34,107 nt of DNA. Origin: Lachnospiraceae bacterium. GTDB taxonomy: Bacteria; Bacillota; Clostridia; Lachnospirales; Lachnospiraceae. Shown one piece after another: positions 6,218 through 14,687 of the stretch (its first letter is position 1; every line of letters begins with the position of its first letter). The stretch is taken from positions 24,713 to 58,819 of the forward strand of contig JAJQGP010000087.1 in the NCBI GenBank assembly GCA_021200475.1. Direction: 5' to 3'. Under the pieces are notes generated by a model. That model was not told the DNA's origin, made no database searches, and saw only the letters and a list, made by a program, of their open reading frames with translations. A program made the position numbers and the translations under genes.

Positions 6218-7072
6218 ATGAGCACAAACCAACCGTCAGACACCATCGAAGATATTGTCCTGCGCTACTCGGAACGCGGGATGTCACAGCTGAAGGAATA
6301 CCTGGAAGCGGCCTACTGCAAAAAAGCTGCCGAGCGTCTGCTCGCACTGGAGCGCGGGATCGTTTTCCTTACCACCGGGTTTTATGTGGCCGGGCATGCG
6401 GAAACGGATGGCCCGCCCGGTACCTTAAGCATCGCGCTGGCCCTCAAAAAGCTCGGATTTACCCCCATCATCATAACCGACCGTATCTGCGATGGCCTCT
6501 TTGAGCCGGAGGGTCTTTTCGTCCTCTATGTCGGAATCCAGGCAGACACGGCCTGGTATGAGAGTATTCTCGATCATTTTCACCCGGTATGCCTGATTTC
6601 CGTCGAGCGCTGCGGCAGAAACCAGAATCAGGAATACGCGAACATGAGGGGTGTCAGTATTTCCGAACAAACTGCTCACATTGACACCATGTTTGAGCTT
6701 GCGTCCGATGCCCACATCCTCACAATCGGGATCGGAGATGGCGGCAACGAAATCGGCATGGGAAACCTGAAAGGCGTGATTTCTGAAAAGCTTTCTCTCA
6801 CGCCCTGCGAGATCAGAGTGGATGAACTGATCATTGCTACCACTTCAAACTGGGGAGCCTATGCGCTGGTCGCCTATCTGGATCTTCTGCAGGAGCAGCC
6901 ACTCTTTCCTTCCTATGAAGCCTTATCTGGCTACCTCTGCCGGATCGTCGCGCTCGGCTGTGTGGACGGTGTCACAAAGCAACCCATCCCCAGCGTGGAC
7001 GGTTTTTCGCCTGAAATTGAACGGGAAATCGTTGATTTGCTCTGGCAAATCACAAACCATACTTACCGTTAA
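6218..7072 (+). CDS. DUF4392 family protein, putative D-glutamate cyclase
   Basis: The DUF4392 domain is the C-terminal catalytic part of the animal mitochondrial D-glutamate cyclase DGLUCY, which converts D-glutamate to 5-oxo-D-proline. This 284-residue bacterial form covers the domain alone. The hallmark GDGGNEIGMG lies at residues 173-182, preceded by an N-terminal segment with FLTTGFYVAGHAETDGPPGT and a helix GTLSIALALKKLG. The C-terminal part includes TTSNWGAYALVAYL. The ATG at 6218 follows AAGGGAGA. It closes the operon dat-pxpB-pxpC-DUF1445-pxpA-DUF4392 and converges with a minus-strand gene 17 bases away. Joint occurrence of a D-amino acid transaminase, a D-Glu cyclase domain and 5-oxoprolinase strongly suggests D-glutamate turnover. 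The activity itself is inferred from family and context. Confidence 0.87.
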   Translation: MSTNQPSDTIEDIVLRYSERGMSQLKEYLEAAYCKKAAERLLALERGIVFLTTGFYVAGHAETDGPPGTLSIALALKKLGFTPIIITDRICDGLFEPEGLFVLYVGIQADTAWYESILDHFHPVCLISVERCGRNQNQEYANMRGVSISEQTAHIDTMFELASDAHILTIGIGDGGNEIGMGNLKGVISEKLSLTPCEIRVDELIIATTSNWGAYALVAYLDLLQEQPLFPSYEALSGYLCRIVALGCVDGVTKQPIPSVDGFSPEIEREIVDLLWQITNHTYR

Positions 7073-7088
7073 GGCTGCCGCAGCAGGA

Positions 7089-7475
7089 TTATTTCCCTGC
7101 TTTTCCCGCCTTCTCAAAAAACAGTCCGGTCAAAAACCAGATCGGTGCGTAGTCAAGACGGATGACTCCGTTTACCTGATAAGGGGAGCCGCTATAGTCC
7201 CAGGGACACCGGTCTCTCTTTTTCAGCCACATTCCGGAGGAATATTCAACAGCAAAAATGCCGACCATGTAAATCAGGCCTCTCGTAAATGTATTGAACC
7301 GCTTCAGGGCACCCGAGAGCGGTGCGATCAGAGAGGCCAGGCCATAAATGGGAAACATATGCAGGGAAGAAAACCCCAGCAGCTTTGGGTCGTGGTGCGC
7401 GAGGGAGTGCAGGCCGGTCCAGAGAACCTCCAGACACCATCCATACATCCCACAGCGGATAAATCGATTCTTCAT
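7089..7475 (-). CDS. Small membrane protein of the putative ABC-transporter type IV family (PF06541)
   Basis: A 128-residue integral membrane protein with about four hydrophobic segments. The C-terminal family signature is clear: an EY-S pair after a membrane helix, then W-DYSGSPYQVNGVIRLDY and a final helix ending FLTGLFFEKA. The family resembles WDYS--P-N-NG-I-L, which is named after ABC-type permeases although no transport function is established. I chose the ATG at 7475, which has AAAGGCGG ten bases upstream. An in-frame ATG at 7526 would add 17 polar residues without a better site. It stands between the cyclase gene (convergent) and the ThrE-like gene (same strand, about 145 bases upstream). 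Confidence 0.7.
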   Translation of the reverse strand: MKNRFIRCGMYGWCLEVLWTGLHSLAHHDPKLLGFSSLHMFPIYGLASLIAPLSGALKRFNTFTRGLIYMVGIFAVEYSSGMWLKKRDRCPWDYSGSPYQVNGVIRLDYAPIWFLTGLFFEKAGKAGK

Positions 7476-7620
7476 TGGCAGAAAACCGCCTTTCTGACAG
7501 GTTTCATCCGTCCTGTCTTCCGTCATTTTCTTTCTGCCTTAGTCTGTACCGGCTTCCCATAAATTATGTTTCCATTTTGTAACAGTTCAGAACCGCATCA
7601 AAATGAAAAGACAGACTGCC

Positions 7621-8835
7621 TCACTTTTTTAAACTCCCCCACCGCGCCATTGTCGATACCATCAGGATGGCAACTGCAATGATTCCGGCGACCGCAACGG
7701 TATACAGTCCCTGTCCATACACGCGCTCCGTCTCCTGCCGCACGATATAATTCATCGTATAATATACGCTCGCTCCGGGGATGAGCGGAAAGATCGATAC
7801 AACCAGGTACGAAATCGCCGGGAATTTGCGAATGCGCGCCATAATTTCCGAATAGGCCGCTGCAAACACGGATGCCATAAAATAAGCCATCAGATCGGTG
7901 CTGCCAGAACGCAGGGCAAAAAAATAAATAGACCAGGAGAGCATCCCGCCCAGACAGCAGAGCAATGCGCCAATCCCGTGGATATTAAACAGCATCGAAA
8001 AGCCTGCACACGCAATGAAACAGGCAATCGCCTGAAGAGCATAGGGATAGCCCGCATCGGATGCGGCAAGAGGAATCCCCCACAGCTGTTCCGCCAGGTT
8101 CCAGGCGGCGCCCGTACCCAATGCGATTGCAGCAGCAATCAGAAAGACCTGCACAATCCGATTGGTGCCGGAATTGGTATCGCCAAAAATAATATCCCGC
8201 ATCGCGTTTGTAAAAAGCAGTCCCGGAACCAGAAGCATCAATGCGCCGATGACAACCGCATCCGCATTGTCTGCAAGGCCGTACGCCCCCATGGCATAAG
8301 CGGGAACGGCCATCAGAAAAGCCGCAAGGATCGTACGGAAAAAGGGATTTGCGCGAAAGCGGTCCAGAATCGCATCAATCGCTCCAATGAACAGACCGCA
8401 GATGCCTGCGCACAGGGCGTCCCTCCATGTCCCTCCAAAAAGGATGGAAAATCCGCCCGCTCCCAGGAAGCTGCCAAGCAGCCGTATGAGCCAGGGAAAT
8501 TCCAGACGCTGCTTCTTTGTATCCTCCAGCCAGCGCTCTATGAGCGCCGGTTCCGGCTTTTCCAGGCAGATCCGGCGGCTGAGATTGCTCAGCTTCTCCA
8601 CCTCATCCAGATTGTTCCCATGATAACCAATGCGGCGCATCCGGGTCAGGGCATTTCCATCCGGCGTGCGGATGCTGACCGTCAGGCAGTTGGGGATAGC
8701 AAACGCCTCTGCCCTGGCACCATAGGATTTTAGAATCCGGACAATGCTCTCCTCAATTCGAAATGTTTCCGCCCCGTTCATCGCCAGCTGGTAGCCCAGC
8801 TCGGTCGCCAGATCCAGCAAAGCTTCGTAATCCAT
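7621..8835 (-). CDS. ThrE-type threonine/serine exporter, both domains fused
   Basis: This 404-residue membrane protein joins the cytosolic/N-terminal ThrE domain (PF06738) and the C-terminal ThrE_2 membrane domain (PF12821). The N-terminal motif NGAETFRIEESI (about residues 19-30) is typical, followed by polar sequence to residue ~130 and then about ten hydrophobic segments. FSILFGGTWRDALCAGICG and VSIFPLIPGASVYYT match the two membrane halves. Firmicutes often split the protein in two genes; here it is one chain as in Corynebacterium ThrE. The ATG at 8835 is chosen because upstream in-frame sequence to 8955 overlaps nudC and lacks homology; its ribosome site (GAAGAG) is modest. It is probably co-transcribed with nudC. 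Substrates are inferred; this family has also been linked to small peptides or other amino acids. Confidence 0.88.
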   Translation of the reverse strand: MDYEALLDLATELGYQLAMNGAETFRIEESIVRILKSYGARAEAFAIPNCLTVSIRTPDGNALTRMRRIGYHGNNLDEVEKLSNLSRRICLEKPEPALIERWLEDTKKQRLEFPWLIRLLGSFLGAGGFSILFGGTWRDALCAGICGLFIGAIDAILDRFRANPFFRTILAAFLMAVPAYAMGAYGLADNADAVVIGALMLLVPGLLFTNAMRDIIFGDTNSGTNRIVQVFLIAAAIALGTGAAWNLAEQLWGIPLAASDAGYPYALQAIACFIACAGFSMLFNIHGIGALLCCLGGMLSWSIYFFALRSGSTDLMAYFMASVFAAAYSEIMARIRKFPAISYLVVSIFPLIPGASVYYTMNYIVRQETERVYGQGLYTVAVAGIIAVAILMVSTMARWGSLKK

Positions 8836-8923
8836 AATTGTTCTCTTCGTTTCCTTTCCAGTGTTGCCTGCGCAGCCTGTCTGCGAATGTCTCTTAACAT
8901 TCTCACAGCTTCTCTTTTCACGC

Positions 8924-9892
8924 TTAAAGCGGAATCTGATTGTACTTAAACACACTCATCATTTCCCGTGTCAGGCTCACCCCGTCGTTCTCCGGCACCT
9001 CACTGCGCGTACACCATTTGCCCTCTGAGAGTTCTCTCTCATCCAAAAGAATGTCACTGTCCCCGTCTACCTCCGCGAAGAACCCCATCAGAAGCGTATC
9101 GGTGAAGGACCATGGCTGACTTTTGTAATAGCGAATGTTTTTGACCTTCAGCCCGACTTCTTCCATCACTTCCCGCTCTACGGTCTCCTCAATTGTCTCC
9201 CCGATTTCCGCAAATCCGGCAATCAGCGCATAATTTCTGAGCGAACGCCCGGCATACTTCGTGAGAAGGATTTTATCCTTACAGGTCACGCCGACAATTA
9301 CCGCCGGACAGATTTTCGGGTATTCCATCTGTCCGCAGGCTTCGCAGTGCATCATGCGCTCCTTTTCCGAGTGAACCATACGTCTGCCGCAGGCCGGGCA
9401 GAAACGGCGGCTTTTGTACCAGCCATAAAGCTGCATCCCCGTAACGCCCGCAAAGGCCGCCTCTTTCGGCCCGGCAGTGCGCATAAGTTCAATTTTTTCC
9501 CAGGTATAACCCGGAAACAATTCCGGCAGACCATTCGCATTCCACAAAGCTTCCCCATAGCTGCCCCGGCTGTCTTTCCCTTTGGGGCTGTCATGTCCCT
9601 GATGCTCATCCGGTTCCGTTCGTTCCAGGCGGGAAATGTCAATCTTCTCTTCTCCAAACATCCGGAACAGAAAATAATCCGTCCCATCCATCGAAAACAA
9701 AAAGGTCGCTTCCTCATCCGGATCAGGACAGACCCGCATGACTTCCTCATAGCGCAGAAAGGAAACCGAATCTTCCCTGCGTTTTACCAAAATCTCTCTG
9801 CCCCGATAAAACAAAACCCTGCTGTCCGCCTTCGGCTGCGCGCATGGCTGGTACTCATTATGAAATCTGTGTTTTCCGATCTCCTGAATCAT
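8924..9892 (-). CDS. nudC: NAD+ diphosphatase (NudC-type Nudix hydrolase)
   Basis: NudC cleaves NAD(H) to NMN(H) and AMP and can remove NAD caps from RNA 5' ends. The 322-residue chain has the full NudC layout: a variable N-terminal domain, a zinc ribbon with CPAC and CEAC pairs (about residues 164-187), and a Nudix domain. The Nudix box GX5EX7REUXEEXGU is visible as GFAEIGETIEETV followed by EREVMEEVGL. The NudC-specific motif SQPWSFTDTLLMGF follows, close to the canonical SQPWPFP. The ATG at 9892 has AAGGGG upstream; the longer reading from 9964 begins at the promoter. It is followed by the ThrE-like gene after about 90 bases. Confidence 0.92.
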   Translation of the reverse strand: MIQEIGKHRFHNEYQPCAQPKADSRVLFYRGREILVKRREDSVSFLRYEEVMRVCPDPDEEATFLFSMDGTDYFLFRMFGEEKIDISRLERTEPDEHQGHDSPKGKDSRGSYGEALWNANGLPELFPGYTWEKIELMRTAGPKEAAFAGVTGMQLYGWYKSRRFCPACGRRMVHSEKERMMHCEACGQMEYPKICPAVIVGVTCKDKILLTKYAGRSLRNYALIAGFAEIGETIEETVEREVMEEVGLKVKNIRYYKSQPWSFTDTLLMGFFAEVDGDSDILLDERELSEGKWCTRSEVPENDGVSLTREMMSVFKYNQIPL

Positions 9893-9954
9893 AAGTTTCC
9901 CCTTTCTTTCTGTCACCATCCAGCTTTTCCATTTGTTTTGGATTCTTCTCAGGA

Positions 9955-9983
9955 ATTGTACCATACGAATCAGATAAAGTCTA
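9955..9983 (-). promoter_or_regulatory. Probable promoter of nudC and the ThrE-like gene
   Basis: On the minus strand TAGACT (9978-9983), a 17-base spacer and TACAAT (9955-9960) match the vegetative consensus at 4/6 and 5/6 positions. The start would fall near 9948, leaving a leader of about 55 bases before the nudC ATG. Confidence 0.55.
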
Positions 9984-10198
9984 TTCTGTTTTCTGCCTGT
10001 CTATTTTTCTATATGGTCTCCGGTTCCGGATTATAACCGCACCCGGCACTCTTAAATCTACATTTGTGTCTGAGAAAAACTTACTAATTTTTTCCCTCTT
10101 AAAAGAAAAACTACATGTTTTTTTGCCAGACCTCGTGTATCAGCCACAGGATTTCCCCCAACAACACTGCCAAATCGCAATTTTTGCTTCTTAAATAC
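9984..10198. other. Intergenic stretch between divergent nudC and megaenzyme promoters
   Basis: This A/T-rich stretch separates two divergent promoters. I see no gene with a ribosome site, and the short open frame from 10115 runs through the downstream promoter and leader, so it is not credible. There is no strong inverted repeat. Any operator for the megaenzyme gene would be expected here. Confidence 0.5.
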
Positions 10199-10227
10199 TT
10201 GAAAAGCCCTTCTGAACTTGCTATAGT
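10199..10227 (+). promoter_or_regulatory. SigA-type promoter of the megaenzyme gene
   Basis: TTGAAA (10199-10204), a 17-base spacer and TATAGT (10222-10227) give 5/6 matches in each box. Transcription would begin near 10234, about 70 bases before the ATG at 10305. Confidence 0.75.
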
Positions 10228-10304
10228 GGCGAATAGCAGTAAATATTGCTGTTTTTCATATAACGTAATGATTCAAGGCATCAAAGAACAAGTGAGGATT
10301 TTCT

Positions 10305-13300
10305 ATGATTACAAAAAATCAGACAAAAACGATCTATGATCTGTTACATAACGCGGGCCGGGAATACGACAGCCGGATTTTTCTGCGCTACGAAACGCAG
10401 GATGTCCTGCGCGAAGTCTCTTACCGGACCTTCATGGAGGAATGCGACGCGTTTTCCGCATGGCTGGAGGCACAGGATCAGACGGTTGGCCGCAAAATGC
10501 GCGTCGCCATCTTAGGCGGCAGCAGCCACGCCTATCTCACCATACTTCTTGGTGTTATGAGCCACGGGAACGTCGTGATCCCGCTGGATGTCCAGCTGGA
10601 CTATCAGGGACTGGTGGATTGCCTGAACCGCTCCGACGTCGATATCCTGTTTTATGACTGGGAACATCACTCCGTCGTGGAAGGCGCCCGGCCGCTCTGT
10701 CCGACGGTCACCTCGTATATTTCTCTGCAGCACGGCAAGCACGTCCCCTGTCTGGACGGCATTCTGACCGCGTTTAAAGGACAGGCTGTCCCGGCAGATG
10801 TGCGGGAAAAGGACTGCGCGATGGTACTTTTTACCTCCGGAACCACCGGCAAAAGCAAGGGTGTCATGCTCTCCAACGCGAACCTGATTGACAATGTTTT
10901 CAACGCGGACGCGGATGACAATGCCCAGAACCGGGTTCTGCTCAATGTTCTTCCGATTCACCATGTCTTCTGTATCAACTGCGATGTTCTTTCCACGCTT
11001 CGCTATGGCAGCGTGCTGGCGTTAAATCAGGATATGACACGTCTCTCCGAGCACCTGAAGCTGTTCGCACCCACCGAGATGCGCGTCGTCCCGATGATCG
11101 CGAAGGCGCTCTACAACCGCATCGCCCTGCTCGCAAGACAGGAGCCAAATCGTTCTATTTTTGAGATCCGCTCTGAGGTTCTCGGAAAAAATATGCGGCA
11201 GATCACCACCGGCGGCGGTTATCTCGCACCGGAGCTCGCAGCAAACTTCTGGCGGATCGGCGTACCGATCGCGCAAGGCTACGGCATGTCTGAATGTGCG
11301 CCGAAAATCGCCTCCGCGGACTGGAACCGCCCTGACAAGGTTTCTTCCGTCGGACGAATCGTGAAGGGCTGCCAGGTACGTATTGTCGAAGGAGAGATTC
11401 AGGTCAAAAGTCCATCTGTCATGATGGGATACTACAAGGAGCCGGAACGCACCGCTGAAGTAATGACCGAAGACGGCTGGCTCTGCACCGGAGACCTCGG
11501 TTATGTCGATGAGGACGGTTTTCTCTGGCTCACCGGCCGCAAGAAAAACCTGATCGTCCTCAGTAACGGAGAAAATGTCGCACCGGAGCAGCTGGAAAAT
11601 CTCTTTGAGGGCGAACAGCTGATCGAAGAAATACTCGTGTACGGCGAGGACGACGCAATTGTAGCTGAGGTATTCCCGAATTTCAAATACGCAGACGCAG
11701 CCAGCGTTCAGGATATCCACTCTGCCATATCCGAAATCATCAACCGGCGCAACCAGGATCTTCCTTCCTATAAGAAAATCGTGCGCTTTACTCTGCGGGA
11801 TACGCCTTTCCCGAAGACCTCTTCAAAGAAAATTCTGCGCAGCCATTATTTTGAGCAGAAAAAGAACCATCTGGAGACAGAGACAAGCGCCCTCAGGCCG
11901 GAGAATGAGCTTCAGCAGCAGATTTATGATATGATTGCCGCGCAGCTCGGCCACAGCCGCTTCGGCATTGACACCGACATTTATGAAGCCGGTCTGGATT
12001 CCATGGGCAGCGTCATGTTGCTGGCAGACCTGTACGAAAAGCTGCAGTTTTCCATCACCTTAAACGAGCTGATGAACAATACCACGGTAGAAAAGCTGGA
12101 AGCACTCTGCCTGCAGTCCCGGGAACGCGAGTCGATCGACTACTCGCCGCGTGAGATTTACCCGCTCACGAATCTTCAGCTTTACTTCGCATACGTCGTG
12201 CGCGGAAACACCACCGCGAATCTTCCTTACTTCTTCCGGCTCGGGAGCAAAATTGATCTGCCCCGGCTGAAAAAAGCGATCGAGGATTTGTTTGACATAC
12301 ACCCGGCCATGAAAAATATTGTCCAGTTCCACGAGGGGGCTTTCAAAAACTTCCGCGATGACAGCCGCAAGATTGACATACCCATCGTGAAGCTCAGTGA
12401 CGACGAATGGTCGAAAGCAAGGGAGACCCTGCTTGTTCCCTATATGTACACGCCGAATGAGCCGCTGTACCACATTGCGATTTACGAGACGGATTCCGCG
12501 AATTATCTGTTTTTCGACCTCGCACACATTGTCGGCGACGGAACGACGATGCACGTTCTCTTTGAAGATCTCGACGCCCTGTATCAGGGGAAACCGGTGG
12601 AAAAAGAGACTTACTCTTTCTATGAATACATTCTGGATGAGAAAAAACGTGACGCCGACGGTCTGCGAACGGAAAATGAGAAGTACTTCCAGACTCTGAT
12701 GAAAGACTTCCGCATCCGTAAAAGCATCCTCACCAGAAAGGACTGTCACGACCTCGAAACCGGCCAGAATGCCTCTCTGAAAGGCCGCTTTTCCAGTCTG
12801 ACAAAAAAGAAGCTGCTCGCTTTCTGCCGGGAAAATGCGGTATCCGAAAACGTGCTCTTCCTGACCGCGTTCAACTACACGGTCGGTATTTTCAGCAATG
12901 AGAAGGATGTGGTCAGCAGCAGTATTCACAGCGGGCGGACGGACAGCCGCTGGGCGAGGATCGCCGGTCCCCTGTTCCTGACCTACTTCTTCCGCTATAC
13001 CAATGTCCCACACGAGACGGTGCCGGAGCTGCTGAAGAAATCGGCACACCAGATCATGGATACCATGAACTGCTACATCTCCACCCTGCACGCGGATGAA
13101 ATGTTCTTCCAGTACCAGGGCGACCTGCTGCACGTGGAAGAGATCGGCGGTGAGCCTCTGACGCGCGAATCGGTACAGCTGGATTCCCTGCCCTTCCACC
13201 TTCAGGTCATGGCGGACGAGCGAGGCTATTTCTACGAGCTGCGCTACTGGGAAAACCGCTTTGACGGCAGCCAGCTGGAGCTTTTCCTTGTCGCCATGGA

Positions 13301-13910
13301 AGCCGTCACCCGGGCCATGCTGGACGAGTCCTCCGTGCGCCGGCTGAAGGGCTACCTGCCACAGTCACTCTTCCCAAAGCATTATTTCACTACCGTCGGG
13401 GAGGTCAATCAAGCCGCCGGATACCCCCTGATCCCAACCGTTGCTGCGGATACCAGAGTAAAGGCCTACGTCTTTGATGAAACCTGCCGCAAGCAGCCGC
13501 TGGGCGCCTGGGGATCGCTTTACATCATGGACTATCCGACCGAAGGCTATCTGGATCAGATCACGAACCCTTACGGCCCCGGTATCCTCTACCAGACCGG
13601 AAAGACCGCCCGCATCCTGCCGGACGGCTCCATCGATCTGCTGGAACAGGGCGGAAGAACCGTCATCCACGAGGGCATCAAAGGCCGGCACTTCCTCGAT
13701 CTGTACCGTCTGGAGACCGTCCTTACCGCCTATGAGGGAATTCACCATGCCGAAGCCTATGTTCGCTACGCCGAGAAAAACCAATTGGTACTCACCGCGG
13801 ACGTCTACGGCACCGAAGAGCCCGACCAGGAGAAGCTGCGCGCATATCTTGCAGAACACTGTGAAGAAGCGCTGATACCAGGAGAGATACGGTTTATCGC
13901 TGAACCGTAA
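10305..13910 (+). CDS. NRPS-like megaenzyme: acyl/aminoacyl-AMP ligase, carrier, condensation domain and adenylation-domain stump
   Basis: A 1201-residue protein with domains ligase-carrier-condensation-partial adenylation. The ligase (residues ~1-515) has FTSGTTGKSKG (~175-185), GYGMSE (~325), TGDLGY, GRKKNLIVLSNGENV and FPKTSSKKILR; it resembles acyl-CoA/fatty-acyl-AMP ligases more than classical amino-acid adenylation domains. The carrier (~530-605) has Ser566 in GLDSMG, the 4'-phosphopantetheine site. The condensation domain (~615-1040) has AH-IVG-DG at 740-746, so the first His of HHxxxDG is Ala while the second His, Asp and Gly remain. Residues ~1054-1201 resemble only the C-terminal A7-A10 part of an adenylation domain, with YQTGKTARILPDGSIDLL where TGD is expected; the ATP-binding core is absent. 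The ATG at 10305 follows GTGAGGA. No thioesterase, phosphopantetheinyl transferase or tailoring gene adjoins. Product unknown; an N-acyl or amide lipid is a guess. Confidence 0.85.
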   Translation: MITKNQTKTIYDLLHNAGREYDSRIFLRYETQDVLREVSYRTFMEECDAFSAWLEAQDQTVGRKMRVAILGGSSHAYLTILLGVMSHGNVVIPLDVQLDYQGLVDCLNRSDVDILFYDWEHHSVVEGARPLCPTVTSYISLQHGKHVPCLDGILTAFKGQAVPADVREKDCAMVLFTSGTTGKSKGVMLSNANLIDNVFNADADDNAQNRVLLNVLPIHHVFCINCDVLSTLRYGSVLALNQDMTRLSEHLKLFAPTEMRVVPMIAKALYNRIALLARQEPNRSIFEIRSEVLGKNMRQITTGGGYLAPELAANFWRIGVPIAQGYGMSECAPKIASADWNRPDKVSSVGRIVKGCQVRIVEGEIQVKSPSVMMGYYKEPERTAEVMTEDGWLCTGDLGYVDEDGFLWLTGRKKNLIVLSNGENVAPEQLENLFEGEQLIEEILVYGEDDAIVAEVFPNFKYADAASVQDIHSAISEIINRRNQDLPSYKKIVRFTLRDTPFPKTSSKKILRSHYFEQKKNHLETETSALRPENELQQQIYDMIAAQLGHSRFGIDTDIYEAGLDSMGSVMLLADLYEKLQFSITLNELMNNTTVEKLEALCLQSRERESIDYSPREIYPLTNLQLYFAYVVRGNTTANLPYFFRLGSKIDLPRLKKAIEDLFDIHPAMKNIVQFHEGAFKNFRDDSRKIDIPIVKLSDDEWSKARETLLVPYMYTPNEPLYHIAIYETDSANYLFFDLAHIVGDGTTMHVLFEDLDALYQGKPVEKETYSFYEYILDEKKRDADGLRTENEKYFQTLMKDFRIRKSILTRKDCHDLETGQNASLKGRFSSLTKKKLLAFCRENAVSENVLFLTAFNYTVGIFSNEKDVVSSSIHSGRTDSRWARIAGPLFLTYFFRYTNVPHETVPELLKKSAHQIMDTMNCYISTLHADEMFFQYQGDLLHVEEIGGEPLTRESVQLDSLPFHLQVMADERGYFYELRYWENRFDGSQLELFLVAMEAVTRAMLDESSVRRLKGYLPQSLFPKHYFTTVGEVNQAAGYPLIPTVAADTRVKAYVFDETCRKQPLGAWGSLYIMDYPTEGYLDQITNPYGPGILYQTGKTARILPDGSIDLLEQGGRTVIHEGIKGRHFLDLYRLETVLTAYEGIHHAEAYVRYAEKNQLVLTADVYGTEEPDQEKLRAYLAEHCEEALIPGEIRFIAEP

Positions 13911-13988
13911 ACCGTTCTATATTTTCATACGATCTTCGCAGCCGGAGAGGGATTTTCTGAGCAGCTGCAATTGTTCTTCATGAATGAC

Positions 13989-14024
13989 AAAATCGGATAA
14001 GGGAGTATTTTCTCCCCTATCCGA
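13989..14024 (-). terminator. Rho-independent terminator of the Uma2-family gene
   Basis: On the minus strand TCGGATAGGGGAG (14012-14024) pairs with CTCCCTTATCCGA (13993-14005), with one G-U, around a six-base loop, then TTTTG follows. It lies about 25 bases past the Uma2 stop. On the plus strand no T-tract follows the hairpin, so it is probably not the terminator of the megaenzyme gene. Confidence 0.7.
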
Positions 14025-14050
14025 ACTGTGAAGGTTCTGAGACGTTACAA

Positions 14051-14560
14051 TTATTCTATCTCTTCAAACAATTCTTCCCAGGTGATTTTTATATTCGGGA
14101 AATGAATGATTTTTAATTTCTCCTTATTGGACTCCGTTATCGTATCCCAGAGGTAATATTTGGGTTCATCTTCTTCATAATCAAGCTCATATATTTCAAC
14201 CGAGCGGCTGCGCCAGTCAACAATCCAATATTCCTCAATCTCCTGCTTACGATAAAGGTCCATTTTATCACCGCGATCATATTTTTCTGTCGAAGGTGAC
14301 AACACTTCCATTACAAAACGCGGAGAATCTATAAAAGAATTTCCCCGACGGGATTTTACTCTACAATTAATTGACGCATCCGGGATAACCGTTTGCAGTT
14401 TTCCCTCTTCGTCATGAAACTTATATTGAACATTATCAGAATATACAAAGCAGGTGCTATTTCTTAACTGCTTTCTGATAGCGGAGACAAAATTCACCAC
14501 AACCGTCGAATGTTCCGGTGATGCTCCCGCCATATCCATAATCTTTAGATTTGAATCCAT
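14051..14560 (-). CDS. Uma2 family protein (DUF820, restriction-endonuclease-like fold)
   Basis: A 169-residue protein of the Uma2 (DUF820) family, a PD-(D/E)XK nuclease-like fold often present in many copies and frequently linked to mobile DNA; its physiological role is not established. Visible family motifs are VIPDASINC in the first half, FVMEVLSPSTEKYDRGDK with the conserved Glu and Asp/Lys region, and YWIVDWRSRSVEIYEL near the C-terminus. The ATG at 14560 has GGAAGGAGGA immediately upstream. The longer frame to 14734 would translate palindromic repeats and is rejected. The gene is alone between the megaenzyme and tsf, has its own promoter and terminator, and its leader is made of repeats, which suggests a recently acquired cassette. 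The A/T content is higher than in its neighbours. Confidence 0.82.
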   Translation of the reverse strand: MDSNLKIMDMAGASPEHSTVVVNFVSAIRKQLRNSTCFVYSDNVQYKFHDEEGKLQTVIPDASINCRVKSRRGNSFIDSPRFVMEVLSPSTEKYDRGDKMDLYRKQEIEEYWIVDWRSRSVEIYELDYEEDEPKYYLWDTITESNKEKLKIIHFPNIKITWEELFEEIE

Positions 14561-14626
14561 CCGATTCCTCCTTCCTTTCAATCCTACGATTTTCTCAACC
14601 GTTTGTCGTTCTGTTTTTCCGCGGGT

Positions 14627-14661
14627 CGCCGCAAGCGGCGCAAATTTCTTCGAGTCACATT
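14627..14661. repeat. 35-bp repeat with palindromic core, copy 1
   Basis: The sequence starts CGCCGCAAGCGGCG and ends TTCGAGTCACATT. It is identical over 35 bases to copy 2 at 14703-14737. The first 14 bases form a GC hairpin. This copy lacks the complementary left half seen beside copy 2, so it looks like half of a larger palindrome. It lies in the predicted 5' leader of the Uma2 gene. Confidence 0.85.
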
Positions 14662-14687
14662 CAGACTCGCAGCATAGCTGCTCGTTG

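Noticed and set aside
10115-10339. Small open frame of 74 codons before the megaenzyme
   Set aside because: It runs through the predicted promoter and leader of the megaenzyme gene and has no ribosome binding site or recognisable domain.
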